Shown: piece by piece, positions 8,114-15,528 of the stretch | Layout: every line of letters starts with the position of its first letter | How positions within the stretch are numbered: position 1 is the stretch's first letter | Origin: Phycisphaerae bacterium | GTDB taxonomy: Bacteria; Planctomycetota; Phycisphaerae; Phycisphaerales; SM1A02 | Reading direction: 5' to 3' | Length of the DNA: 47,425 nucleotides | Assembly (NCBI GenBank): GCA_002702575.1 | Contig: PAAJ01000018.1 | Span: 141,854-189,278 of the forward strand | Position numbers and translations under genes: made by a program | Notes under the pieces: model-generated | Told to the model about the DNA's origin: nothing | Seen by the model: only the letters and a program-made list of their open reading frames with translations | Databases searched by the model: none

Positions 8114-9535
8114 TCAAGGGTGGGAAATGGCGTGCTGCAGTCTGTCCAGCAGTTCCCGGACGAGGACACGGCCGTCATCCTGTCCCCCCTGGCCTGGCAG
8201 CCGAACGGTCCGATCTTCCTCGACCATCGTCTCGATTCGTCTTGCAGCGGCATGTGCTGAGGAATGGTTGCGACGGCCCAGCGTCCGGGCGATTTCCGGA
8301 TAGCTGTAATCGGTCAGCCTTCGAGCAAGGCAGGCGACCAGGCCTCGGCCAAGCGAGACTCGAGGGCCGCGATCCCGGCCGGCAAGATCCGCCTGTGCCA
8401 GATGCAGTTGGGTGCAGACCACTTCCTTGATGCGGTCGAGCGTGATGGGTTGCGAGGTGTCCCAGGCATGTTCGAACACCTGGGAGACGGTCTCGCTGGC
8501 GACCGCTTTGCTGGTGCCGCCTCGCACCTGAACAAGGGCACTCAATCGAGTCAAGGCACCCTGGATTTCACGAACCGATCCAATGCACCTTGAGGCGACC
8601 AGCTCGATGGCGGGTTCCTCCAGGAAGAGGCCCCGGGAATCAGCCAGCCGTTTGATCAGGGAACGCCTGGTTTCGCGACTTGGCCGTTCGATTTCAACCA
8701 CCATGCCACTCAGGAATCGGCTGACGAGTCCCTTGGTGAAACTCCGGATCTGATGTGGGTGAGCATCGGAGGCGAGCACGATTCTCGAGCCGGTGAGATG
8801 GATGGCGTCGAGCGTGTGCAGGAATTCCGTCTGGGTCTTGGCCTTGTCGCTCAGGAAATGGATGTCATCGATGACAAGGAGGGCCAGGCGACGCATGGAC
8901 CGCCGAAACTCTTCGATTCGACCATCTCGAACGGAAGCGATGTATTCGTTCGTGAACTGTTCGCCTGTGAGATATCGGATGGGATCGTGATTGCCGAACG
9001 AATCGCGGTATCGAGTGCAGATGCCCTGAAGCAGATGCGTCTTTCCAAGCCCGCAGCTTCCATGGATGAACAGTGGTGACACCGGGCAGTCGCCGGGTTC
9101 GGCGGCCACTCTGCTTGCCGCGGACCACGCCAGCTCGTTGCTGGGCCCTACGACGAATTCGTCAAGTCGATGCTGGTTGCCTGCGAACCTCTTGCGAGGC
9201 CGTCGAGGGCGACGGTCCGGAGGGGGCTGATGAACGGTGGCCTGTCTGGCAGGCTCGGTGTCGCCTCGGACGCATACGGAGACCTTGACCGGGCTTCCGA
9301 TGACATGTTCCGCGACTTCCTTGAGATCCCCCTTGAAGTGTGCGTGGATCCAGTCGGCTTCAAACTGGGAACCGGCTTCAACCGCCAGGTTGTCCTGTTC
9401 GAGCTGGAGTCGGGCCTGTCCGAACCACATGGCGTGCCTGCGAAGGCCCAGTCGTTGGCTGAGGAGATCCGTGATCGATTCAGTGGTGTTTTCTGATGGG
9501 TTGGGCACGAGGGACTCAGGAGGCATGCCTGGCAA
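8114..9535 (-). CDS. dnaA: Chromosomal replication initiator protein DnaA
   Basis: DnaA binds origin boxes and opens the duplex in its ATP form. Domain I (about residues 18-80) has the usual Trp/Phe pattern, and a Pro/Arg-rich linker follows. The AAA+ domain has Walker A GSCGLGKT (159-166), Walker B VIDDIHFL (221-228), sensor I LASD (about 254) and the GLVSRF Arg-finger segment (about 269). Domain IV is divergent: the family signature near GRDHTTV reads GRRNHSS here (420-426), so the base-contacting Asp and the two Thr are changed. At 473 residues the length is normal. Neither dnaN, recF nor gyrB follows. The adjacent co-directional genes are a HEAT-like protein and a DegT-fold protein. The long upstream region carries DnaA-box-like sites that could autoregulate it. 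Confidence 0.95.
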   Translation of the reverse strand: MPGMPPESLVPNPSENTTESITDLLSQRLGLRRHAMWFGQARLQLEQDNLAVEAGSQFEADWIHAHFKGDLKEVAEHVIGSPVKVSVCVRGDTEPARQATVHQPPPDRRPRRPRKRFAGNQHRLDEFVVGPSNELAWSAASRVAAEPGDCPVSPLFIHGSCGLGKTHLLQGICTRYRDSFGNHDPIRYLTGEQFTNEYIASVRDGRIEEFRRSMRRLALLVIDDIHFLSDKAKTQTEFLHTLDAIHLTGSRIVLASDAHPHQIRSFTKGLVSRFLSGMVVEIERPSRETRRSLIKRLADSRGLFLEEPAIELVASRCIGSVREIQGALTRLSALVQVRGGTSKAVASETVSQVFEHAWDTSQPITLDRIKEVVCTQLHLAQADLAGRDRGPRVSLGRGLVACLARRLTDYSYPEIARTLGRRNHSSAHAAARRIETMVEEDRTVRLPGQGGQDDGRVLVRELLDRLQHAISHP

Positions 9536-9743
9536 AGCCCAGGCGAGCGGGCAACGGGGACAGAGAAGACCTCATGACGATTCCATTCCCGGTCGGATCG
9601 GGGGGGCGTCAGTAAGGTTCCAGAATGAGTGGTCCGGTCGGGCCGTGAAGCCATTCTGGAGGTCGGATCCATCCGTTTCTCCTGCGTCATGATCATCATG
9701 GGCCGGAGATCCTGATCGAGTGCCGGAGCCGCGGGGGGTGCCG

Positions 9744-9770
9744 GGCTGAACATGGTGGGTATGTTCAGCC
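9744..9770 (-). other. Perfect 10-bp stem-loop in the dnaA leader
   Basis: GGCTGAACAT, a 7-nt loop and ATGTTCAGCC form an uninterrupted 10-bp inverted repeat about 210 nt upstream of the dnaA start. No U-tract follows on either strand, so it is not a classical intrinsic terminator. It could be an RNA structure in the dnaA leader or a palindromic binding site with a 7-bp spacer. Confidence 0.4.
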
Positions 9771-9944
9771 AGACGACCGCCCATCGGCAACCCGGGAAAC
9801 CCGAGGTGCACTCATCCTTCCATGGACGAGTGATGGCGAATGTACCGTGGGTGCAGGCGTTGCAGGTCCTGATTTCCTGGCCCCACAGGCGTGCCTGGCG
9901 TGATTGCGACGGTAAATAAAGGAGTTCTGCGCTCCAAAACTTTT

Positions 9945-9990
9945 CTATCCACACTCGTTGTCCACCTTGTGGGTGAATTCGGGTGGAAAA
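9945..9990. promoter_or_regulatory. Cluster of four DnaA-box-like nonamers
   Basis: Compared with TTATCCACA: CTATCCACA at 9945-9953 (1 mismatch, plus strand), TTGTCCACC at 9958-9966 (2, plus), TGTGGGTGA at 9968-9976 (2, minus) and GGTGGAAAA at 9982-9990 (2, minus). The arrangement is two direct followed by two inverted copies, spaced 13-14 nt within each pair, so it is roughly symmetric. The cluster is about 410 nt upstream of dnaA and directly downstream of the GNAT gene. It may be an autoregulatory site or part of oriC. Confidence 0.5.
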
Positions 9991-10001
9991 CCTCGCCCGA
10001 G

Positions 10002-10952
10002 TCAATCTTCTTGCATTGAACGGGTGGATCGGATAACAGCCTGCCGCCTTCCGGTAGCCGTGAATCCCATGGATGTGTAGAGATCGAGCGCGGGCGTATT
10101 GTTCAGGTCGACGGCAAGCGAAAGTTGCTGAAGTCTGGCTTCCGAAGCCAATGCCATCGCGTGTTGAAGAAGCGTTCTGCCCCAGCCTCGTCCACGAATG
10201 TCAGCTGCCATTCCGATGTAGACGAGTTCAGCCTGTTGTCCGCGCTTCGTCTGATTGATCAGCACCGCGCCTGCCGGGGCGCCATGATGCAGCGCGATTG
10301 ACCAGAGTGATGCCTTGAACTGGCCAGTGGACTGGTGACCCGTGATCACGTCATCGGTCTTTCGAAGTCCACGGAGTGCAGGGCAGTCCAGAGTGTCTTC
10401 ATAGGAGGCGTCGAGCGCCTGGATGAGTTGAGATCTCATTGATTCTTCGAAGGCAACGAGTTCCAGTCCATCGGGAATCACTGGAAATTCAAGCCTTCTG
10501 GAAACAGTTGTTTCCATGTACTGAAGTATGGCGAGTCGTCTGAAGCCACTCTGTTCAAATGCGCTCAGGCCCGGCCGGTCCGTGGTCAGGAGCAACGCCT
10601 GTGCAAGGTCGATCGACTGATCTTCCAGATACTTCGCGCCATGTTCGATCAACTGACTGAGCCGTTCTTCCTGATCCGGGTTCGTGGCCTGGGAGGTGAA
10701 CAGCATGGCGGTGCGGCCCGGAGATGGGACGGCCAGAAGGCAGGTCGACGGCTTGCCTGCTGTGTTCCGAATGGTCCAGAGCCACTCGAGGGGTATGTCA
10801 TTGTCCCTCGCATAGGACTCGAACCGATCGGCGTCGCTCTTCTGGGCGCCGCTTGGCAGGAGCCTCAGGATCGCTGCTGTGCGATCCCGGGCAGAAACGA
10901 ATTCGGCCCGGAAGGGGTCCTGATGCTGTGAATGCTGTCCTGGGCTCGTCAT
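10002..10952 (-). CDS. Tandem GNAT-family N-acetyltransferase
   Basis: The C-terminal half (about residues 170-310) is a clear GNAT domain: the acetyl-CoA loop reads YIGMAADIRGRGWGRTLLQH (R/Q-x-x-G-x-G/A motif), followed by LAVDLNNTPALDLYTSMGF, the usual motif B. The N-terminal half (about 20-140) looks like a degenerate GNAT copy, ending in SAFEQSGFRRL, which mimics the same final motif. So the protein is probably a two-domain acetyltransferase with one active site. The substrate is unknown. I chose the ATG at 10952 over an upstream in-frame start at 11057, because the latter would run into the divergent gene that starts at 11045. The 5' ends are about 90 nt apart and may share a promoter region. 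Confidence 0.82.
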   Translation of the reverse strand: MTSPGQHSQHQDPFRAEFVSARDRTAAILRLLPSGAQKSDADRFESYARDNDIPLEWLWTIRNTAGKPSTCLLAVPSPGRTAMLFTSQATNPDQEERLSQLIEHGAKYLEDQSIDLAQALLLTTDRPGLSAFEQSGFRRLAILQYMETTVSRRLEFPVIPDGLELVAFEESMRSQLIQALDASYEDTLDCPALRGLRKTDDVITGHQSTGQFKASLWSIALHHGAPAGAVLINQTKRGQQAELVYIGMAADIRGRGWGRTLLQHAMALASEARLQQLSLAVDLNNTPALDLYTSMGFTATGRRQAVIRSTRSMQED

Positions 10953-11044
10953 GGGGGGTCTGCCGCCTCGAGGGGCCTCAAGGGTCTCGGGTCCTGTTAG
11001 AATAATCCGCTCAACGGGAATACGACCACAGGAAGCGACCAGCC

Positions 11045-11659
11045 ATGTTCCGAACACTCAGCCTGATCATTGCGACTGCATGTCTCGTCCTTGCGACATC
11101 CGTGGTTGCAGTTCCATCCCCCAAGGCCGTACCGGCACGTCCGGAGTTGAGTTTCACTCCAGGTGATCTTCGGATCTTCCGGAGCAACGAGGATGGTCGC
11201 TGGTACTGGTACTTCACCTACGGTGTCGAGAACAATACGGGAATCGATCAGATCTGGATCCCGGACATGGTCCTCTACACGGATCAGGGCGAGATCCTGA
11301 AGGCCGGACAAGGCGTTTCAAGCTTGGTGACGGATGAGATCGTCGAGTACATCGGAGATCCGCTTCTCGAGCCCCAGTATGCGATCATCGGCGACCTCAA
11401 GCAGGGCCGGGGGAACGCCAAAAATGGACTGAGCGTCTGGCCTGCCAGGCAGATGGAAGTCAATGAACTGGCACTCTTCGTGGCTGGAATGAGCAGTGAG
11501 ACCCTTGAGGTGGAGCATCCCTTGACCAAGGCTCCTGTGGTCCTCAAGAAGACCCTGAAGCGGGAATATCTGATCCCGGGGGCCGCTAATACCCGTGGAG
11601 ACCGGCCTGTGGAGCTCCATCCGGACAGTCCTCAGAGAGAGGTCTGGATCTTCCGTTGA
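11045..11659 (+). CDS. Secreted conserved-looking protein of unknown function
   Basis: The 204-residue product starts with a signal peptide (about residues 1-22, ending VVA-VPSP). The mature part looks beta-rich, with many aromatic residues (GRWYWYFTYGVENNTG) and a repeated theme of polar strands such as IWIPDMVLYTDQGEIL. It resembles a class of short exported proteins seen in Planctomycetes, but I cannot name a family or a function. No cysteines, catalytic motif or lipobox are visible in the mature part. It is divergent from the GNAT gene, and an AT-rich TAGAATAAT (10998-11006) just upstream could be part of its promoter. The gene is followed by rpmA after 68 nt. Confidence 0.75.
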   Translation: MFRTLSLIIATACLVLATSVVAVPSPKAVPARPELSFTPGDLRIFRSNEDGRWYWYFTYGVENNTGIDQIWIPDMVLYTDQGEILKAGQGVSSLVTDEIVEYIGDPLLEPQYAIIGDLKQGRGNAKNGLSVWPARQMEVNELALFVAGMSSETLEVEHPLTKAPVVLKKTLKREYLIPGAANTRGDRPVELHPDSPQREVWIFR

Positions 11660-11727
11660 AGCCTCTGTATCATGAGCGATTCGCTGGCGGGGCTGTGTTC
11701 CCGGCACGGATTTGAGGAGTGTGAGCC

Positions 11728-12021
11728 ATGGCACATAAGAAGGGACAGGGGTCCTCCAAGAACGGTCGCGATTCAAACCCGCAATTCCGCGGTGTGAAGC
11801 TCTATGGCGGTCAGGCTGCCAAGGCTGGATCGATCATCATTCGACAGTGTGGAACCCACTTCAAGCCTGGATACAAGGTTGGACGTGGCAAGGATGACAC
11901 CCTCTTCGCGTTGGTGGAAGGCACGGTCCGTTTTCGTGGCCGGTCAGTCGACATCATTCCGTCGGATCCTTCCGTGCCACGCTACGAAGCCATCGAGCCA
12001 ACTGTACGTTCCGCCGGTTGA
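11728..12021 (+). CDS. rpmA: 50S ribosomal protein L27
   Basis: L27 sits at the peptidyl-transferase centre of the large subunit, its N-terminal tail reaching the P site. The product begins [20 protein letters not shown], the universal L27 start without the cleaved leader of Firmicutes, and continues with KLYGGQ and the [21 protein letters not shown] core. At 97 residues it is slightly longer than the usual 85 because of a short tail. A GAGGAG lies upstream of the ATG. The usual partner rplU (L21) is not in front of it: a secreted protein is there instead. obgE follows after 43 nt, as in many bacteria. Confidence 0.97.
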   Translation: MAHKKGQGSSKNGRDSNPQFRGVKLYGGQAAKAGSIIIRQCGTHFKPGYKVGRGKDDTLFALVEGTVRFRGRSVDIIPSDPSVPRYEAIEPTVRSAG

Positions 12022-12064
12022 CGGCTGATCCTGCCCGGGCTTGTAACTGATCCGGGGAGATGCT

Positions 12065-13093
12065 GTGCTCATCGACAAGGCCAAGATCTTCGTCCGCTCT
12101 GGCAAGGGCGGCCATGGATGCGTCAGCATGCGGCGGGAGAAATACCGTCCGCTGGGTGGTCCTGATGGCGGTGATGGTGGCAAGGGCGGCGATGTGGTCC
12201 TGGTCGGTGATGATTCACTCAACACGCTCATTTCATTGACTCCGCGTCCACACTATCGAGCAGAAAGTGGGCGGCCCGGTGAAGGTTCCAGCTGCCATGG
12301 TCGTAATGGTGTCGACTGCATCGTGCCGGTTCCTCTGGGCACGATCGTTGTTGATGCGGAGACTGGTGATACGGTCGGGGACATCGATGCGGATGGCCAG
12401 CGTCTGCTCGTCGCCTGTGGTGGCAACGGTGGATTCGGCAATGAACACTTCAAGTCATCAACCAATCAAGCTCCTCGAGAGTCGACGCCCGGCGAGCCGT
12501 GGGAGGAGCGAACACTCCTTCTGGAACTCAAGCTGATTGCGGACATCGGTCTCATCGGTCTGCCCAATGCGGGCAAGTCGACACTGCTTCGAGCCATGAG
12601 TCGGGCCCAGCCACGAGTCGCGGCCTATCCGTTTACGACGCTCTCACCGAACCTTGGGACGGTCGAGCTGAGCGGGCATCGTCGACTCATCGTGGCTGAC
12701 ATCCCTGGTCTCATTGAAGGTGCGGCTGATGGTGCCGGCTTGGGGCATGATTTTCTCCGTCACATCGAGCGGACTCGGGTGCTGTTGCACCTGGTCGACA
12801 TCGATCCTGCCGATGGATCCGATCCTGCGGAAAACTACCGGATCATCCGTGGTGAACTGGAGGCCTACGAAGCCGATCTGGCCTCCAAGCCCGAACTGAT
12901 CCTCATCAACAAGATCGACCTCGTTCCGGAGGATCTGCGATCGGAGTTGCTCGAGCAGGTCGAGGGGGGCTTCCCTGACAATCGAACCTCGTGGCTGATC
13001 GCCAGTGGCGCTACGGGTGAAGGGGTTCCATCGCTGCTGGAGGCTCTCTGGAAAGCGATCCACGACAAGACGGCCGATTCCTGGGGTGGTTGA
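12065..13093 (+). CDS. obgE: GTPase Obg (CgtA)
   Basis: Obg is an essential GTPase linked to 50S assembly and stress control. The N-terminal Obg fold (residues 1-158) has the glycine-rich repeats GGPDGGDGGKGGDV and KIFVRSGKGGHGCVSMRREK. The G domain follows with G1 GLPNAGKST, G2 in the PFTTLSPNLG segment, G3 DIPGLIEGA, G4 NKID and G5 near IASG. No C-terminal OCT or long tail is present, so at 342 residues this is a minimal Obg. The start is GTG at 12065. An ATG at 12060 is out of frame, and GGGGAG lies upstream. It follows rpmA closely and they are probably one transcript. Confidence 0.97.
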   Translation: MLIDKAKIFVRSGKGGHGCVSMRREKYRPLGGPDGGDGGKGGDVVLVGDDSLNTLISLTPRPHYRAESGRPGEGSSCHGRNGVDCIVPVPLGTIVVDAETGDTVGDIDADGQRLLVACGGNGGFGNEHFKSSTNQAPRESTPGEPWEERTLLLELKLIADIGLIGLPNAGKSTLLRAMSRAQPRVAAYPFTTLSPNLGTVELSGHRRLIVADIPGLIEGAADGAGLGHDFLRHIERTRVLLHLVDIDPADGSDPAENYRIIRGELEAYEADLASKPELILINKIDLVPEDLRSELLEQVEGGFPDNRTSWLIASGATGEGVPSLLEALWKAIHDKTADSWGG

Positions 13094-13312
13094 AGAGACT
13101 TTTGATGTTTTCATCGGACCACTGCAATCCGGTGGCGGTCTCTGGCGTTAGTCCTCTGAGAGCCCGTCTGTCTCGATGACACGGGGAGTTTTCTCCTCTT
13201 TTCTGCGCACAGTCCCGATTTGATCTCCTTTCTGTGCCTGGAACACTTCGAGTTCAATTGCAACGGGCGTCCCTGATTCGCCGCAGGGGGGATTTCTCAA
13301 TGGAGTTTCAAT

Positions 13313-14269
13313 ATGCAACGTCGTCATCGAGTGAATCGTCGAATTGTGCTGTCGACCCTCTTGGGTACGGTTCTGCTTGCAGGAGCATCCTTCGTCCATG
13401 CGGACGATTCGGCATCGCAACCCGTATTGACAAAACAGAAAAAGTTGTTCGATATCAACTTTGATGGTGGGTCACTTTCAGAACTTGCGAATCTGCTTGA
13501 ACAGGAGGATTCCACTGCCGACATCTTCGTGCAGCCGGATGCGGTCGACTTTCCGGTTCCTCCGCTTTCGATGCAGGCTGTCGACATGTCGGCCTGTATC
13601 TGGATGCTTGACCATCTCACATCGACTCGTGAGAACGGTGAACGCAGAACGGTCATGACCGACACCTATATGGTTCCGGGTGGTACCCGGCTGGTTGTTC
13701 TGGGCAACTCGTTTTCCAATCCGTCTCGATCCCTCGCGACGCCTCGGAACGAAGCGAGAAGTCGTGCTCGACGAGCCGTTGACGAACCCGTTCGGAAGAC
13801 GACCATCGAGACAACGTCCATCGGTTACCTGCTGACCAGGGGCATCACGGCAGAGACGATTCTGGAAAACATCAAATCCATGCAGTCTCTGGAGCCGGAG
13901 CAGTCGCCCCGTGCCAAAGTGATCATCTCCAAGTCGTCGGCGGTCATCATGGTCAATGGAAGCCGAAGTCAGATCGATCAGATCTGGGGTCTGCTCGAAG
14001 CGATGGAAGACAGTATGCGGTACCGGTCCGATGTCGCCTCAGAGCCAGTCAACGAGGATGTGGCGTCTCAGGAGCCCAATGAGTGTGGCGTGATCGTCAT
14101 GGAACTTGAGCAACTCGAACTGCTGACCCTGGATCAGCTTCGATCGCGTGTGACAGAATTGTCCAGCCTTCGAAAGCAGATGCGGGGGAATCAGGAGTGT
14201 CAGGATCTGATCAAGACGCAGTTCATGTCTTCCATGGAAGTTCTCAAAGACAAGACAGGCGGTGAATAG
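13313..14269 (+). CDS. Exported protein with a secretin-N-like domain, function unknown
   Basis: The 318-residue product has an N-terminal signal peptide (about residues 8-31, ending VHA-DD). Residues about 45-105 (FDINFDGGSLSELANLLEQ and an aspartate/proline-rich continuation) resemble the small alpha/beta domains at the N-terminus of secretins and related secreted proteins. Around 170-230 a second possible copy has VIISKSSAVIMVNGSRSQIDQIWGLLEAME, a pattern of the same kind (strand, then amphipathic helix). No secretin barrel is present, so I do not call it a secretin. The last 70 residues form a charged helix. A GGAG stands 10 nt before the ATG. It is a single gene between obgE (219 nt upstream) and a convergent terminator. 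Confidence 0.6.
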   Translation: MQRRHRVNRRIVLSTLLGTVLLAGASFVHADDSASQPVLTKQKKLFDINFDGGSLSELANLLEQEDSTADIFVQPDAVDFPVPPLSMQAVDMSACIWMLDHLTSTRENGERRTVMTDTYMVPGGTRLVVLGNSFSNPSRSLATPRNEARSRARRAVDEPVRKTTIETTSIGYLLTRGITAETILENIKSMQSLEPEQSPRAKVIISKSSAVIMVNGSRSQIDQIWGLLEAMEDSMRYRSDVASEPVNEDVASQEPNECGVIVMELEQLELLTLDQLRSRVTELSSLRKQMRGNQECQDLIKTQFMSSMEVLKDKTGGE

Positions 14270-14295
14270 GGAAGGCCTGTTGAGAAGGGAATAGT

Positions 14296-14316
14296 TCCAG
14301 GGGGGCACGCCCTGGA
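14296..14316. terminator. Short inverted repeat after the secretin-like gene
   Basis: TCCAGGG, a 7-nt loop and CCCTGGA form a perfect 7-bp stem about 27 nt after the stop at 14269. It lacks a T-run and lies just before a much stronger stem-loop. It may be part of the same transcription end region. Confidence 0.3.
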
Positions 14317-14330
14317 TATTCCGGACAGGC

Positions 14331-14365
14331 GACAACGCCGAGTCCACATCGGACTCGGCGTTGTC
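14331..14365. terminator. Bidirectional 15-bp stem-loop between convergent genes
   Basis: GACAACGCCGAGTCC, the loop ACATC and GGACTCGGCGTTGTC form a perfect 15-bp GC-rich stem between the stop at 14269 (+) and the stop at 14375 (-). A symmetric stem in this position fits a two-way terminator. No U-tract follows on either strand, so termination or simply 3'-end protection of both mRNAs is inferred. Confidence 0.65.
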
Positions 14366-14374
14366 TGCGTTGAT

Positions 14375-14956
14375 TCAGTCGCCGTGTCGTTCTCGAAGTC
14401 TGGGGCTCAGTCGAAGCATCCACTGGACCCGTTCGACTTCATTGATCATCTCCTGAAGCACTTCCTGGACGGGATCCTCGGGAGGTGGTGCCAGGACATT
14501 CGAATTCGGGCCCAACGCCTTTCGAGCCATCGAACGGTAGCGGCTCAAGGAGCGGTCTCCGATTCGGGCGCAAGGTTCGAAGTCCTCGGCCATGATCCAG
14601 GTGACCGGTACTCTCGTGCCGGCGTTGATCATGTTGGAAACGATCAGTTCCGCCCAGGATTCATCGCGTGGAAGGAAGCGGACTTCGACATGCTCTGGAC
14701 AGGCGTCGGCGATCCGAGCGAAGGCGGCGCCCTGCAGTGCACAGTCTCCGCACCATGGACCGGTGAGTGAGAGGATCTTCATCTTCCGCGTGAATGAATC
14801 GAGGATCTCCTGTTGACTTGGGGAGATCGCAAGTTGTTCATATCGCTGGTACCACGGGCCCTGTTGGGCCAGATCAAGTCCGCTGACCAGTGCAGCCATC
14901 GGGAATGCCTGCTCAAAATGGGCCTGAAGGAATGTGGAGTCATGCAGCATGGTCAA
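14375..14956 (-). CDS. Thioredoxin-like protein with WCGDC motif (second copy)
   Basis: The 193-residue protein has a thioredoxin fold of the Thioredoxin_9-like kind. The active motif is WCGDC at residues 68-72 and the cis-Pro motif is RVPV after a polar loop (about 115), followed by the EDFEP segment. There is no signal peptide, so it should be cytoplasmic. It is clearly paralogous to the gene just upstream: both share the WCGDC motif, the RVP/AEDFEP block and nearly the same ending (RLSPRLRERHGD against RLSGRLRQRHGD). It overlaps that gene by 4 nt (ATGA, 14953-14956). The gene is last in the mutS transcript and ends before the 15-bp stem-loop. The redox partner is unknown. Confidence 0.85.
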   Translation of the reverse strand: MTMLHDSTFLQAHFEQAFPMAALVSGLDLAQQGPWYQRYEQLAISPSQQEILDSFTRKMKILSLTGPWCGDCALQGAAFARIADACPEHVEVRFLPRDESWAELIVSNMINAGTRVPVTWIMAEDFEPCARIGDRSLSRYRSMARKALGPNSNVLAPPPEDPVQEVLQEMINEVERVQWMLRLSPRLRERHGD

Positions 14957-15528
14957 TCTCCATGTCGTTGGCGAAGACGGCCGCTGAGTCGCAGCAGCAG
15001 ATGGACTCGTTCGAACTCATCGATCCAGTCCTGTGTCGTGAGCTTGATCATGCCTGCATCGGTCGGAGCGCCCGGGACCGGGCAGTGCGCGCCCAGTCGA
15101 GCAGCAGCCATGTGCCTGTAGTAATTCAAAGTTCGATCACCTGCGACGGAAACGGGTTCGAAATCCTCTGCGGTGAAGACGACCATTGGAACCCGGCGGC
15201 CTCCGTTGATGCAGAGGGCATCCATGAGATCTTCGGATGCGTCTCGGTCGATGAAACGAAGTTCGATGGATGGACTGGCCTCCGCGATGGCCTGGAGGAT
15301 CGGTCCTTGTCGGACACAGTCGCCACACCAGATACCCGAGATCATCAATACCGGCATGGCCCTGCTGAAGCCTCCCAGGAGACGGGTCTGGTCCTCCGAG
15401 AGTGTGATGTCCTCCCGAAGTGATCGCCACGGTTCAGCTTTTTCCTCATCGGTCGAGAGGTATGCGTTCCAGTCCAGGGCGGCATCGAATGCCTGTTTGA
15501 GATCAATGGCCCTCAATCCTCGCATCAC
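14953..15528 (-). CDS. Thioredoxin-like protein with WCGDC motif (first copy)
   Basis: The 191-residue cytoplasmic protein has the same architecture as its downstream paralogue: a helical N-terminus of about 55 residues, WCGDC at 67-71, the RVPM cis-Pro motif, and a tail ending RLSGRLRQRHGD. Two cysteines separated by Gly-Asp fit a redox-active dithiol. The gene starts inside mutS by an ATGA overlap (15525-15528), so it is translationally coupled to mismatch repair, and it overlaps the second copy in the same way. The two copies differ clearly in their N-terminal regions, so the duplication is not recent. A role in protecting or regulating repair under oxidative stress is only a guess from the context. 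Confidence 0.85.
   Translation of the reverse strand: MMRGLRAIDLKQAFDAALDWNAYLSTDEEKAEPWRSLREDITLSEDQTRLLGGFSRAMPVLMISGIWCGDCVRQGPILQAIAEASPSIELRFIDRDASEDLMDALCINGGRRVPMVVFTAEDFEPVSVAGDRTLNYYRHMAAARLGAHCPVPGAPTDAGMIKLTTQDWIDEFERVHLLLRLSGRLRQRHGD

Larger units (their letters stand above)
9536..10001. other. 466-nt non-coding region upstream of dnaA, candidate origin or leader
   Basis: No convincing gene lies here: long frames on the minus strand are extensions of antisense reading through dnaA. It contains a cluster of DnaA-box-like nonamers at 9945-9990, an AT-rich patch at 9912-9920, a perfect 10-bp stem-loop at 9744-9770 and a 9-bp stem with one mismatch at 9809-9832. Because the GNAT gene upstream is read in the same direction, the region serves as dnaA promoter and leader. 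Its box cluster would also allow it to act as a replication origin. I see no strong AT-rich unwinding element, so the origin role is open. Confidence 0.5.

Noticed and set aside
9148-10005. 285-codon open frame on the minus strand upstream of and into dnaA
   Set aside because: It overlaps the N-terminal part of dnaA in another frame and gives a low-complexity Arg/Pro/Ser-rich product with no domain.
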